Shown piece after piece: positions 34,792 through 44,563 of a stretch of DNA of 64,000 nt; positions within the stretch are counted from its first letter, which is position 1, and the number at the start of each line of letters is the position of its first letter. The translations under genes and the position numbers were made by a program. The notes below the pieces were generated by a model. The model did no database searches and was not told where the DNA came from. It was given only the letters and a program-made list of their open reading frames with translations. The stretch is from Nitrincola iocasae (GTDB taxonomy: Bacteria; Pseudomonadota; Gammaproteobacteria; Pseudomonadales; Balneatricaceae), in assembly GCF_008727795.1 (NCBI RefSeq), contig NZ_CP044222.1, forward strand, positions 1,488,001 through 1,552,000, given 5' to 3'.

Positions 34792-37641
34792 TTAATGGTT
34801 TAATTTCTTTATCCAATAATAGGGTGTTTTATATAGCCCAGTATTTATAGTAAAACTACCGTCCTCACCAACTGGTATCATGGTTTCTGTAACTACCCCA
34901 CTATGATCTAGAGCGTAGACCTCAATGTTACTATGACTGAAATTAATTTCTGCAATTACTGGTTCCAGCAGTACTGGCCCTGTAGGCTGGTGTCTACTGC
35001 GTGTACCAGCGCTTAGAATAAATCGATCTTTTATTATTGAAGCTCCAGCATTGCGTGCTCTACTTATTGCAGTAATTAAAATATTGTCACTATCAAGTGT
35101 TCCAGACTGTGATTCTGCTGTTAAATATACTGCTCCAAAGTTGCTTTTAAGTTCAATCTGACTTGTAGATAAAGTTTGTAATTTATTTTCTGCAAATCCT
35201 ATAACAGCTTGCGTTGCAGCCGTATCTATTGTAATAAATCCTGATTGCTCTGAGTCACCAGGGATCCAGATAAGTTCATCGGTTGATGAACTATATCCAT
35301 TACTAACCCTATGGTTTTCTGGATTGAATAGAGTTGTTTCTTCAAATACATCCGTAAATTTTATTTGACTACGCACTATCCCTAGGCCTTCAGAGGGAAA
35401 AGCATCTATTGTCGTTGATTTAATATCACCACTAGTTATTTCTCTAAGTTCGAAACCTACTTTACCTTCTTGAAATGAAGGTAGGTGAACATTCATTGTA
35501 TGACTAATACCTGATTGGTGGATATCACCACGTAATACCTGCCGAGAGACTGCAGGAAATAATCCAATAAAATTGGGTGCTGTTACATCCCAACTATCCC
35601 GCAATGCAGGACTAAAGCTGCCCGTGTCTCGATTTTGAAAAGCATAGGAAGCATCCCAGCCCTGTAAGCCCATGCCGTATGCTCCAATAATTGAAACGCC
35701 TTCAACTGCCCATTCATTCGGGCTTGTATGTATCCATTCGGATAACATGAAAGGCTTATCTGCAACCTGATGTAGTCCTGAACTTAGAATGCCACTGCCT
35801 GGCTTTGAAAGCATAGATGAATTCGAATGATAGGGTCCACTTGCACCACCAAAATAATTATGACGGTCAATTGTTCCTATTCTAGAATCAGAGTACAGAT
35901 TGTAAAAATGGCTCATTTGACGGCCAGCAACCCAGTTGGAACTAATTATTTCTCCAGTGTAGCCAGTTTCACGTACAGATAATTCAAGCCGATCATAGAC
36001 ATCATTTTGTTGTTTATGTAGGAATTCCATCGTATCGTATAACCGTTGCTTAAAGGGGCTTTGTGATGTGGAGATGTTTTCTGGATCAAAGAACCATGGA
36101 TTACCAATTGGGTAGATACGATCAGCAGACCAGTTTTCATCGGTTGGAATTTTTTGATTTCTTAGAATACTAGAGTTAATTGCTTTATCTCCCCAAGCCT
36201 CAATCCAAGCTGATTCAGTCTGATATTTATTTTTTAACCATTGAGAAAAAAGATTACCGGCATTTGCTCTAAGAGTACTTGAGCGAGCCAATGCTCTTGC
36301 TGTACCGTGAAAGAAAATACTATCTTCATTGTATAGTTCTACATAAACAATGGCTGGATCTTCAGCATAGGTCAACCCTGTATAGGGATTTCTGTGTGTA
36401 AGTAAATTAGTAAACTGTTCAATAAGTAGCGATTGTAGTTCTGGGCTAAAATAAATGCTTCCATGTTTTGGGTCGTACCAACCATTACTGTTTTTCGCAA
36501 ATTCATTCAAGTAGGGAATAGTAGCAATATCATCTGGTCCAGGATTAATAATGAACACAGGAGAAAGTTTTGTATAAATCCCATGGTTTTTTAATGCTGA
36601 TATGAAATAGTCGAATTTATCAAGTTCTTCTGGATCAAATATGACTGCACTTCTGTCTGATGTAATACCCCGCCAGCCTGGTCCTTGGGCATATTTATGA
36701 CAACGAACAGAATTTATACCCATAGCCGCATAAAAAGCTGCACGTTTGTCTGCTAGATCTTTATTAGGAGCACAGGCATTAAATGATAGATTAGTTCCCC
36801 AAAGTTTAATTTCGTTATTGTTTCGTAATAACCTATCACCATCTGCCACAATTCGACCATACTTCCCAGCCGGGCTATCTAACCAATTAGCCATTGATAA
36901 AGGACTATCTGACGAAATAACCACATTTTGTTCGAAAGGATACCAGCCAGCCTGTGAATCAGGTGCCGACTCTGGTCCTGGATAAAACTGGAATGGCTGA
37001 GACAGTGTCAATGTCATATCAAGTGATTCAGATTGACCTTCATAAATTTGATCCCGTGCTATAGCAATTCGGGCTTCATTTCGATCGGCACTAATATAGG
37101 TGGGTTGGTTAAAGCTTAGAGTAGCTACTGATTCGTTATTTAGAAAAAACTCAATACTTACAACATCATCACCAAGAAGACCGCGCGAGAAGGGGAGAGA
37201 GACTTCTCGAAATTGTCCGTCAGAGTTGTGAATAAGCGCCTTTCCACCATCAAGAGCTTCACCTGATTGGAGGGAAAACTGTGCTTGAATAAGCTCTGAG
37301 CTTTGCTTGGGTGTTAATGTTGCTTCAAATTGAAGCTGATTTGAGTCGATAGCCTTCCAAAAACCCTCAACGGTGAACTCAGCATCAGTACGTGCAAGCC
37401 TGTTTTCGTAAGTGAAGTTGATTTGATCATCAGCTTCGGAGGTACTGTTATTTCTATGAACACCACTCCAGTCTGGTCCCCAGTCGTAATAATCGAAATA
37501 GAGCAATCGGCTCTTTTCTGTGAGTACGGTGATCATGCCATTGCCAGGGTTTGCAGCAACTGCCAGCGGGGAAGAAGTGCCTGAATGAGCTAATGCGGAT
37601 ATTATCAGAAAGAAAAGTGTTGTAAGCCTTAGTTGTCGCAT
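34792..37641 (-). CDS. Secreted clan GH-A-type glycoside hydrolase
   Basis: A 949-residue exported protein: signal peptide MRQLRLTTLFFLIISALAHS, an N-terminal beta-rich carbohydrate-binding-like region (~40-240), then a TIM-barrel region from ~265. In the barrel, GINSVRCHKYAQGP, VYVELYNEDSIFF (Glu439, probable acid/base) and FMLSEWIHTSPNEW (Glu635, probable nucleophile) fit the clan GH-A pattern. A beta-rich C-terminal part follows. It lies tail-to-tail with the polymerase, so an EPS-trimming or release role is a natural inference. The exact GH family and substrate were not recognised. Confidence 0.78.
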   Translation of the reverse strand: MRQLRLTTLFFLIISALAHSGTSSPLAVAANPGNGMITVLTEKSRLLYFDYYDWGPDWSGVHRNNSTSEADDQINFTYENRLARTDAEFTVEGFWKAIDSNQLQFEATLTPKQSSELIQAQFSLQSGEALDGGKALIHNSDGQFREVSLPFSRGLLGDDVVSIEFFLNNESVATLSFNQPTYISADRNEARIAIARDQIYEGQSESLDMTLTLSQPFQFYPGPESAPDSQAGWYPFEQNVVISSDSPLSMANWLDSPAGKYGRIVADGDRLLRNNNEIKLWGTNLSFNACAPNKDLADKRAAFYAAMGINSVRCHKYAQGPGWRGITSDRSAVIFDPEELDKFDYFISALKNHGIYTKLSPVFIINPGPDDIATIPYLNEFAKNSNGWYDPKHGSIYFSPELQSLLIEQFTNLLTHRNPYTGLTYAEDPAIVYVELYNEDSIFFHGTARALARSSTLRANAGNLFSQWLKNKYQTESAWIEAWGDKAINSSILRNQKIPTDENWSADRIYPIGNPWFFDPENISTSQSPFKQRLYDTMEFLHKQQNDVYDRLELSVRETGYTGEIISSNWVAGRQMSHFYNLYSDSRIGTIDRHNYFGGASGPYHSNSSMLSKPGSGILSSGLHQVADKPFMLSEWIHTSPNEWAVEGVSIIGAYGMGLQGWDASYAFQNRDTGSFSPALRDSWDVTAPNFIGLFPAVSRQVLRGDIHQSGISHTMNVHLPSFQEGKVGFELREITSGDIKSTTIDAFPSEGLGIVRSQIKFTDVFEETTLFNPENHRVSNGYSSSTDELIWIPGDSEQSGFITIDTAATQAVIGFAENKLQTLSTSQIELKSNFGAVYLTAESQSGTLDSDNILITAISRARNAGASIIKDRFILSAGTRSRHQPTGPVLLEPVIAEINFSHSNIEVYALDHSGVVTETMIPVGEDGSFTINTGLYKTPYYWIKKLNH

Positions 37642-37692
37642 ATGAATACCTATCCACTGTATTGTGTACTTGCGTAGAGTGTAGCAGTTATA

Positions 37693-38872
37693 TCAGGTGT
37701 TGCTTGAATTAACAGCTTTTTTTAGTGCCATTTTCCAGCTATATTCAGGATCAAAAAAATGTCTTGAACTGTTTGAGTTGATGATATGGCCTGAAAATAT
37801 TTCTCTGGTTTTTCATAGAGTAAGACAATTAATTCTGAAAGACAGCTGGCATCAATTTTATCAGCTACTATGACAGCATCTCCTAGAATATCTGTTGCAG
37901 GAATGTACTTGGATACAATGACTGGACGACCAGCTAATACTCCCTCAATCGCTACTTTATTCAATCCTTCAGCGAAGTCTTGGCGAGTCGGTATTAAAAA
38001 TATATGACTGAGAGAAAAATAAGTTAGCATCTGATCTCGATTCAGGTGTCCTTTTAGCATAAAGTATTCGCTGCTTTGATTGGCACTAATTTGTTGTTCT
38101 AATATCTTTGTCAGGCTGCCAGTACCACATATATGCCACTTGAAAACACCGGGGTGTGATTTTTCCAATAATTTTGCAGTTTCATAAAGTTCCAATACAC
38201 CTTTATTTTCTTCAAGCCTTCCAGCAAAGAGTAAGTGAAATTGTTTTGAACTTTGCGAGGGTGGTTGAATTTCAGAAAATGCTGCTTTTAAATAAGTTGG
38301 ACGAGCCTGAAATACTGGTGAATTTAAATTGGGGCAAATCTCTCTGAGTTGCTTTTCGGATTCTGGTGAGATGCATAGTGTTGCTGAGACACAGTGTTGC
38401 CAAAACCAGCCGTTTAACTTGCGGATTATCTTGTTTTTAAAGTTTTTTGGCTTAAGCCTAGTAGTCCAGAAGGTACAGTGAAGAGTAGGGATAATATGTA
38501 TACCAAATAACCTTAAATGCACTAGTGTGAACCAGTCATTGTAATTAGATACGATAGCTAGATTATACTGATGCTTTCGAGCTAATCTCAGTAAGCGGAA
38601 ACTGGTGTATAATTGGCCAAAATGATACATTATTCCTTTGTTTAGCCATTCTGGTTTAGGTTGGTTATACAGGGTGAAGCCTTTATCTTGCAGAGTTTCT
38701 GTTCTTGAGTTGGATGATACAGCTACCGCGGAAATGCCTGATTCTTCACAAAATTCATAGAACTGTTTTGAGTATGTAAGTGCGACCTGCGATGGATCAT
38801 TAATGCCCTGAGTCCAGCATCCGTAGGTCTGAATAATGTTACCAGGACCTGCCGCATATAAAATTTTTTCAT
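37693..38872 (-). pseudogene. Family 4 glycosyltransferase, disrupted by two homopolymer frameshifts
   Basis: The open central part (37722-38630) encodes 302 residues of a GT4 enzyme (LLFAGRLEENKGVLELYETA, FAEGLNKVAIEGVLAGRPVIV) but lacks a normal N-terminus. Upstream, the same frame continues as KILYAAGPGNIIQTYG with no start codon. An ATG at 38872 would join it if the A6 run (38864-38869 on the + strand as T6) were A7, giving MKKILYAAGPGN. At the 3' end, adding one T to the T7 run (A7 at 37753-37759 on +) would replace the odd tail with FFDPEYSWKMALKKAV and a stop at 37693. Either a true pseudogene or sequencing error. Confidence 0.75.
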
Positions 38873-38957
38873 AATCTAATCCATTAATTTTAGGAGTATA
38901 CTATCATCTTTTTAATATATAAATTCATTCGTTTAGTTAAGTGTCTGATAATTTTAT

Positions 38958-40025
38958 CTAGCCAATTGTTTTTGTGAGGTATATGCCTATAAACAAGCCT
39001 AAAGTCACAGTTCCGTAAGCTGCAATAATCGAATATTTTCCATATATTGGTGTATACCATAACGGTCTCATTTTAATACAGTATTTCTCAATAATAATGT
39101 AAATAATGCTAGCGATTATATAAGCAGATGAAAATGAAATTAAATTTCTAATCGAAATGTTCGTTATAAAAGTATGTTTTACCACAAAGTTTGCAATAAA
39201 TTCACCTAGCCAATGATTTAAGTAGAGTGAATAAGATATTCCCCCTAGGAATAATCCTATTTGGTGAGGATTTCCTGGTATCTTAAGGAGCATAACAATT
39301 GAAGCGGAAAAGAGAGCGGATGCAGTGTCCATATACATATTGAGTATAAATAGTGAAACGCCTGCAATAAATAATAATCCACATGTTATTTTGAAAAAAA
39401 TATTTTTTTCAACTCCATCATGCTTTTTAAGTATTAAGGCCAAAAGTACACCAATAAATATTGGTGCGTAAATGTCGTAGATCAGTGCTGCTGTAGCTAG
39501 AAGAAACCAAACTAAAATTCTTCTACCTAGTAGTGGTATTAAAACTAGTAATATAGGTGCAAAAAGATAGAATTGTTCTTCTGCATTTACACTCCAAAAG
39601 TGGTTTCCTGTTCCATCTAGGGGCATAAGGTTTTTGTATTCGGCTAACTGATCTGGTCCAAATATATTATATACAAATGTAGCTTTGTACATAACGATTT
39701 CTAGCCATTTTAATGTAATGTTATCTTTTAAAAGTGCCACAAGGAGTAGTATAGAAAATGATATGAAATATGGAATCCATATCCTTATAACTCTGTTGAA
39801 ATAGAATTGAGGTAATTGTTCTTTTTTGGTATTTAATAATATGTTTCCAATAAGCCAGCCACTAAGTGCAAAAAATACATCTACAGCAATAGCCCCTGCT
39901 GGGCGCCAAGTTATAAAGTTGGCATGCCCAAACATAACAACACTTGCTGCTATAAAGCGCACATAGTCATAATATGGGTAGTATACTTTGAGCTTTACAG
40001 GCTCAGATGCTGTAGATGTATTCAT
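38958..40025 (-). CDS. Acyltransferase-3 family membrane protein
   Basis: A 355-residue membrane protein with about ten helices. The N-terminal motif YYDYVRFIAASVVMFGHANF carries the conserved R and H, followed by DVFFALSGWLIGNIL and YFNRVIRIWIPYFISF. It matches the OafA/NodX-type O-acyltransferases that acetylate or acylate surface polysaccharides. AT-rich like the main-strand cassette. Its ATG overlaps the stop of the upstream dehydrogenase gene (ATGA), so they form one operon. Confidence 0.88.
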   Translation of the reverse strand: MNTSTASEPVKLKVYYPYYDYVRFIAASVVMFGHANFITWRPAGAIAVDVFFALSGWLIGNILLNTKKEQLPQFYFNRVIRIWIPYFISFSILLLVALLKDNITLKWLEIVMYKATFVYNIFGPDQLAEYKNLMPLDGTGNHFWSVNAEEQFYLFAPILLVLIPLLGRRILVWFLLATAALIYDIYAPIFIGVLLALILKKHDGVEKNIFFKITCGLLFIAGVSLFILNMYMDTASALFSASIVMLLKIPGNPHQIGLFLGGISYSLYLNHWLGEFIANFVVKHTFITNISIRNLISFSSAYIIASIIYIIIEKYCIKMRPLWYTPIYGKYSIIAAYGTVTLGLFIGIYLTKTIG

Positions 40026-41302
40026 CTCCCAACTCCATAATATACAAACCCAAAGCTTTCCATCAGCTCCTTATCCATAATATTACGTCCATCGATAATG
40101 ACCGGGTTATTCATCATCTCCAGCATCTGGTAGTAGTCGGGTGACCAGTATTCATTCCACTCGGTGAGGATAATCAGCGCATCGACGTCTTTCAGTGTTT
40201 CTATCGCGCTGCTGTAATAGGCGATCTTACCATCGGAGGGAAATCGTTTGGCGAAGTTCATCATCGCTTGTGGATCATGTGCGTGGACTTTACAGCCTTG
40301 AGCCAGTAGGGTTTCTACCACTTGCAGGCTGGGTGCATTTTGAATGCTGGCGGTGTTGGGTTTGAATGATAGGCCCCAAACGGCGACTTTTAGGTTGTTT
40401 ACATCTGCTTTGTAGTGCCGCCAGAGTTTGCGGAAGGGAAGAACCTTCTGTTTCTCATTTTCTTCCAGCAGGGTATTTAGAATAATGGAGTTGCGGTTAG
40501 TTTTTAGTAACTGGGCCATGGTTTGGATAGATTTACTGAAGTGAGCCCCACCGAAGCCACAACCCGGTGACAGGTAATGCTTGCCGATACGTGGATCGTT
40601 GCCCATGCCTGCCGTGATGGTGTCGATATCGATATTCAGCAGGTCGGCGAGGTTGGCCAGTTCGTTAATATAGCCCAGCCGCAGTGCCAGCATGCCGTTG
40701 ACGGCGAATTTCATAAACTCAGCTTCGCGACGCTTGACGATCATCATTTGTTCCAGCGAGCGGCTGAAGGGTTTGTACAGTGCTTTGATGATTTTGTTGG
40801 CTTCGTTGCTTTGACAGCCGATCACCAGTGTTTTGGCTTTGATGAAGTTATCGTAGGCGCTACCTTCAGAGAGCTGATCGGGAATGTAGGCAATGGCCTG
40901 TTGTTTGCCAGTATCCAACAGGGACGCTAGTTCGTCGGTGGCTCCGAGGCCGAAGGTGGAGTAATTGATCACAACCAGTTGCTGTGACTGAGTCTGTTGG
41001 TTTACCCGTTGAATAATAGTTTTGGCAAGGGGGAGCTGATCTGGATGCAGTGCCAGTATTTGTATTGGGCATTCCAGTGCAGCATCGGGGTCACCAAATG
41101 TCAGGTTATCCTGGTCGTATTGGGCCTTTACATGCGATAACAGACCCGGCTCGTTAAATAGAATACTGTTGGGGTCGGATTGTTCTCCCAGGCTTTGTTT
41201 GCTCTCTGGTGTCTGGTTGATATGTACCTGATTACCAAACTCGGCAAAGGCGGTGGCGGCAGTCCAGCCAATTAACTCACTTCCCCATACTGCAATATTC
41301 AT
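40022..41302 (-). CDS. Nucleotide-sugar dehydrogenase-like protein lacking the catalytic Cys
   Basis: A 426-residue member of the UDP-glucose/GDP-mannose 6-dehydrogenase family by architecture: NAD-binding domain, central helix region with KFAVNGMLALRLGYINELANL (Lys198, Asn202) and C-terminal UDP-binding domain (VWGLSFKPNT). Two signatures are degraded. The GxGYVG loop reads GSELIG, and the GFGGSCFPKD catalytic motif reads GFGGAHFSKS (249-258), so the nucleophilic Cys is His254. The codons were checked on the minus strand (GGT GGG GCT CAC TTC). It is probably not an ordinary four-electron dehydrogenase. Confidence 0.8.
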   Translation of the reverse strand: MNIAVWGSELIGWTAATAFAEFGNQVHINQTPESKQSLGEQSDPNSILFNEPGLLSHVKAQYDQDNLTFGDPDAALECPIQILALHPDQLPLAKTIIQRVNQQTQSQQLVVINYSTFGLGATDELASLLDTGKQQAIAYIPDQLSEGSAYDNFIKAKTLVIGCQSNEANKIIKALYKPFSRSLEQMMIVKRREAEFMKFAVNGMLALRLGYINELANLADLLNIDIDTITAGMGNDPRIGKHYLSPGCGFGGAHFSKSIQTMAQLLKTNRNSIILNTLLEENEKQKVLPFRKLWRHYKADVNNLKVAVWGLSFKPNTASIQNAPSLQVVETLLAQGCKVHAHDPQAMMNFAKRFPSDGKIAYYSSAIETLKDVDALIILTEWNEYWSPDYYQMLEMMNNPVIIDGRNIMDKELMESFGFVYYGVGR

Positions 41303-41330
41303 TCTGCCCTCCAGGCGGTTTTCATTTGGC

Positions 41331-42968
41331 TCAGCGCTTGGTGTTGATGTGGTTGATCAGGCCACGTGTGGAACTGTCGAGTGATACACCGTCGCTTGAT
41401 CCGTTCAATGCTGGCAGTAAGCCGGTGGCAATGGTTTTTCCCAGTTCAACGCCCCATTGGTCAAAGGGATTGATGTTCCAGATCACTGACTGGACAAAGA
41501 CCTTGTGCTCATACATCGCGATCAGCATGCCGAAGGTTTCTGGTGTCAGTTTGTCCAGCAGCAGGGTGGAGCAGGGCTGATTGCCCCGATAGCGTTTATG
41601 TGGTGGGGAGTTTTCGGCCCCTTCAATAACCGTATCACCCAGTGCCAGAATCTGTGACTGCGCCAGACAGTTGGACAGGTTGAGCTGGTGTTGATGTTTC
41701 AGTTCGGTGTTGTTGGGACCTTCATAGCGCGTGGAGCAGGTAATGAAGTCACACATTACCGGAATAGTACCCTGATGCAGTAGCTGGTAGAAGGCATGCT
41801 GAGCGTTGGTGCCGATTTCCCCCCAGAGTACCGGGCAGGTGTTGTAGCCAACCATCTCGTTAGTGCGGGTGGTGTTTTTGCCGTTACTTTCCATCTCCAG
41901 CTGCTCAAGGTAGCTGGGCAGATGGCTCAAACGGCCATCATAAGGCAGGATGGCGTGTGCAGTAATGCCGAGGAAATTGATGTTCCAGATACCCGTTAGG
42001 GCCAGCAATACGGGTAAATTAGATTCAAACTCGGTGTTGCGGAAATGCGTGTCCATTGCGTGAGCACCTGCCAGCATGTCACGAAATCCCTGCATGCCAA
42101 TACGCAGGGCGATGGGCAGACCGATAGTGGACCACATGGAATAACGTCCGCCAGTCCATTCCCAGAAATACAGATGGTTGGATTCCGGGATGCCCCAGTC
42201 GACCATGCGCTTGGGAGTGGCTGAGACGCCGATAAAATGACGTTTAAGGATTAGTGCTTCGTTCATCTGATCATGTTGATCTGCGCGTTTCAGCCACTCT
42301 TTGGCCGTTTCGGCATTGGCCAGGGTGTCGATGGTGGTGAAAGATTTCGACGAGATCACAAACAGGGTACGGGTTGGATTGAGTCTGTCCAACAGGCTGG
42401 AGATATGACTGCCATCCATGGAAGATACGAAGTGAATATCCACCTTGCGACTGCTGTCTGTGGTGAACTCGCTCAGGGCCTTGCAGGCCATGAAGGGGCC
42501 AAGATCCGAGCCGCCAACACCGATGTTAACAATGGTGTCGATAGGGTGGCCGGTACAGCCGAGCCATTGACCGGCATGGATGCAGTTAACCAGGGTTTCC
42601 ATACGGCTGAGGTTTTCGTGGATCGGGGCGATGACGTCTTCACCATCTACATTCAGGCGTTGATCTGCCGGTGCGCGCAAGGCGGTGTGCAGGGCTGGGC
42701 GATCTTCGGAGGTGTTAATTTTTTCGCCGTTGTAGAGGTCTTCGATCCACTGTTTAAGGTGTTTTTCCCGGGCCAGTTCACACAACAGGTTCAGGGTTTC
42801 GGAAGAGATACGTTGCTTGGATAGATCCAGCATCAGGCCAGGGACGCTGAAACTGAAATCTTCAAAGCGCTCGGCATTCTGCTGAAACAATGAAGCGATA
42901 TGGGCCTTGCCCATGACGGTGGCATGTTCGTAAAGATCGGTGCCCGCTTCTGTCGCAAATACATTCAT
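41331..42968 (-). CDS. pgi: Glucose-6-phosphate isomerase
   Basis: A 545-residue cytoplasmic enzyme interconverting glucose-6-P and fructose-6-P, at full family length. Conserved motifs: NVGVGGSDLGP-like segment, FVSSMDGSHI, GGRYSMWSTIGLPIAL, and the catalytic region GTNAQHAFYQLLHQGT and FDQWGVELGK. It sits in a minus-strand group with galE and the dehydrogenase, feeding sugar-nucleotide supply. A 111-bp gap separates it from galE. Confidence 0.96.
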   Translation of the reverse strand: MNVFATEAGTDLYEHATVMGKAHIASLFQQNAERFEDFSFSVPGLMLDLSKQRISSETLNLLCELAREKHLKQWIEDLYNGEKINTSEDRPALHTALRAPADQRLNVDGEDVIAPIHENLSRMETLVNCIHAGQWLGCTGHPIDTIVNIGVGGSDLGPFMACKALSEFTTDSSRKVDIHFVSSMDGSHISSLLDRLNPTRTLFVISSKSFTTIDTLANAETAKEWLKRADQHDQMNEALILKRHFIGVSATPKRMVDWGIPESNHLYFWEWTGGRYSMWSTIGLPIALRIGMQGFRDMLAGAHAMDTHFRNTEFESNLPVLLALTGIWNINFLGITAHAILPYDGRLSHLPSYLEQLEMESNGKNTTRTNEMVGYNTCPVLWGEIGTNAQHAFYQLLHQGTIPVMCDFITCSTRYEGPNNTELKHQHQLNLSNCLAQSQILALGDTVIEGAENSPPHKRYRGNQPCSTLLLDKLTPETFGMLIAMYEHKVFVQSVIWNINPFDQWGVELGKTIATGLLPALNGSSDGVSLDSSTRGLINHINTKR

Positions 42969-43079
42969 GCTTGTAACTACTCCCTGGATTTGTCTGGCCC
43001 GTAACTTTTTTGCAATGCAGCAATTTGATTATTCTACTGTGATCGTATGCTTAGGACCAGTAATTTATAAACGCATGTT

Positions 43080-44099
43080 TTATTTGGAGAAACCTTTCGG
43101 ATTTCGGGTTTGCCAACGCCAGGTGTCTTCCAACATGGCGTTGAGGGGGCGAGTGGCCTTCCAGCCTAATTCTTGTTGTGCTTTGTCAGCGTTGGCCCAA
43201 AAAGCGGGCAGGTCGCCAGCGCGGCGTGCTGCAATGCGGTAAGGCAGTGGTTTTTGTGCCACTTTTTCAAAGGCCTTGACCATCGCCAGTACAGATACTG
43301 GCTGACCGGTGCCCAGGTTATATATATGTACCCCAGGTGTACCTAGCTTCTGCATGGATTGCAGATGCCCCAGGGCCAGATCAACTACATGTAGATAGTC
43401 ACGCTCACAACTGCCGTCTGTGGTGGGGTAGTCGCCACCATAGATAGCCAGTTGCTCCAGGCGACCTATGGCCACTTGAGCAATATAGGGTAGTAAGTTG
43501 TTGGGGATTCCCTGCGGGTCTTCGCCTAGCAAGCCGGATTCATGCGCGCCGATGGGGTTGAAATAGCGCAGCAGTACGATGGACCATTCTGGATCAGCGA
43601 TTTGCAGATCGGTGAGCAGTTGCTCCACCATCGCCTTGGAGGTGCCATACGGATTGGCCGTTTTGCCTCTGGGTTGGGTTTCAACATAAGGAATACTGGC
43701 TTCTTCACCGTAGACCGTAGCGGATGAGCTGAAGATCAGCTTGCGCACACCGGCTTTGGCCATCGCCTGACACAACACCAGTGAACCGTAGACGTTGTTT
43801 TCATAATAGCGCAGCGGCTGTTGTACACTTTCACCTACTGCCTTAAGCCCGGCAAAGTGCAGTACGGCACTGATATTGTATTGCTTGAAAACCTGATCCA
43901 GCAGAACAGCATCGCGCACATCCCCCTGAATGAAATGGGGTGCCTTGCCACTGATCTGTTCAATACGCTCCAGTGCCACGGCACTGGAGTTGCAGAGGTT
44001 GTCAAGCACAACTACGTCATGGCCTGCCTTAAGCAGTTCCACTGTTGTATGTGAGCCGATATACCCGGCGCCGCCGGTTACCAGTACAGCGTCAGTCAT
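43080..44099 (-). CDS. galE: UDP-glucose 4-epimerase
   Basis: A 339-residue SDR enzyme interconverting UDP-glucose and UDP-galactose. ATG 44099 is chosen (MTDAVLVTGGAGYIGSHT) because AAAGGATTCGG precedes it and homologues start here; a 13-residue longer frame exists to 44138. Motifs: TGGAGYIGSH, SSSATVYGE, YGTSKAMVEQ, RYFNPIGAHESG. Supplies UDP-galactose for EPS. A REP-like hairpin block and IS110-family element lie directly upstream and may have altered its promoter. Confidence 0.95.
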   Translation of the reverse strand: MTDAVLVTGGAGYIGSHTTVELLKAGHDVVVLDNLCNSSAVALERIEQISGKAPHFIQGDVRDAVLLDQVFKQYNISAVLHFAGLKAVGESVQQPLRYYENNVYGSLVLCQAMAKAGVRKLIFSSSATVYGEEASIPYVETQPRGKTANPYGTSKAMVEQLLTDLQIADPEWSIVLLRYFNPIGAHESGLLGEDPQGIPNNLLPYIAQVAIGRLEQLAIYGGDYPTTDGSCERDYLHVVDLALGHLQSMQKLGTPGVHIYNLGTGQPVSVLAMVKAFEKVAQKPLPYRIAARRAGDLPAFWANADKAQQELGWKATRPLNAMLEDTWRWQTRNPKGFSK

Positions 44100-44179
44100 T
44101 CCGAATCCTTTGAACCCGCTTTCCATATTAGTGATCACCTAAGCCCATGATTATTTTCGTATTAGCCTTCTAGGTCTAT

Positions 44180-44193
44180 TGTACTATAGGACA
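44180..44193. promoter_or_regulatory. Degenerate copy of the TGTAC-N4-GTACA site upstream of galE
   Basis: TGTACTATAGGACA differs from a perfect palindrome at one base and is followed by GGGG like the 4327 and 6136 copies. No clear -10 is found at the expected distance on the + strand; on the minus strand AATAAT lies at about the right spacing for galE. Assignment is tentative. Confidence 0.3.
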
Positions 44194-44197
44194 GGGG

Positions 44198-44298
44198 TTG
44201 GAGACCGCTCCGCGGGCGAAATGGTTGGGTGGTGATAAATGTAGGAGCCCGGTCACCGGGCGAAGGGGCTTTGGTGGTTATTCGCTCACGGAGTGAGC
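44198..44298. repeat. REP-like hairpins, left flank of IS110-family copy 1
   Basis: Contains GTAGGAGCCCGGTCACCGGGCGAA and, at the right edge, TTCGCTCACGGAGTGAGC, which is interrupted by the element. The missing half TCCTACAG is found on the other side of the element at 45677, showing insertion inside the hairpin unit. Confidence 0.8.
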
Positions 44299-44563
44299 TT
44301 ATATGGACCCGCCCGTGTTGCAAGCTATTTTTGACTCGAGCAGATGTGTTGCACGCTTATATCCGACCTATTTGTGTGAGCATATCTGCTCGGCCATTAA
44401 AAGATGTGCACTCACTTTCGCTAATCTCCTACTCGGCTTCTATGAGCCAGCCCAATCCCAAGGATAAGTGAGTCGATTTTATCTGTCTTGTCTTAATAGT
44501 CTGCGCAACGCTTTGGGTATTTAACCTTTAATCTATCTTTTATTTCAATCTGTTACATTGTTG
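44299..44563 (-). ncRNA. Candidate bridge RNA region of IS110-family copy 1
   Basis: This gene-free element end lies downstream of the transposase, where IS1111-group elements encode bridge RNA. On the minus strand it contains GTAGGAG (44426-44432) then, nine bases on, AGTGAG (44411-44416). These resemble left and right target guides for the insertion site GTAGGA^GCTCACT in the REP-like hairpin. Transcript ends are not known. Confidence 0.55.

Noticed and set aside
40577..40930. 117-codon + strand open frame
   Set aside because: Antisense to the dehydrogenase-like gene; no independent coding evidence.
44229..44471. 80-codon + strand open frame across the end of the IS110-family element
   Set aside because: Covers a REP unit and the non-coding element end, where a bridge RNA is more likely; no coding signature.
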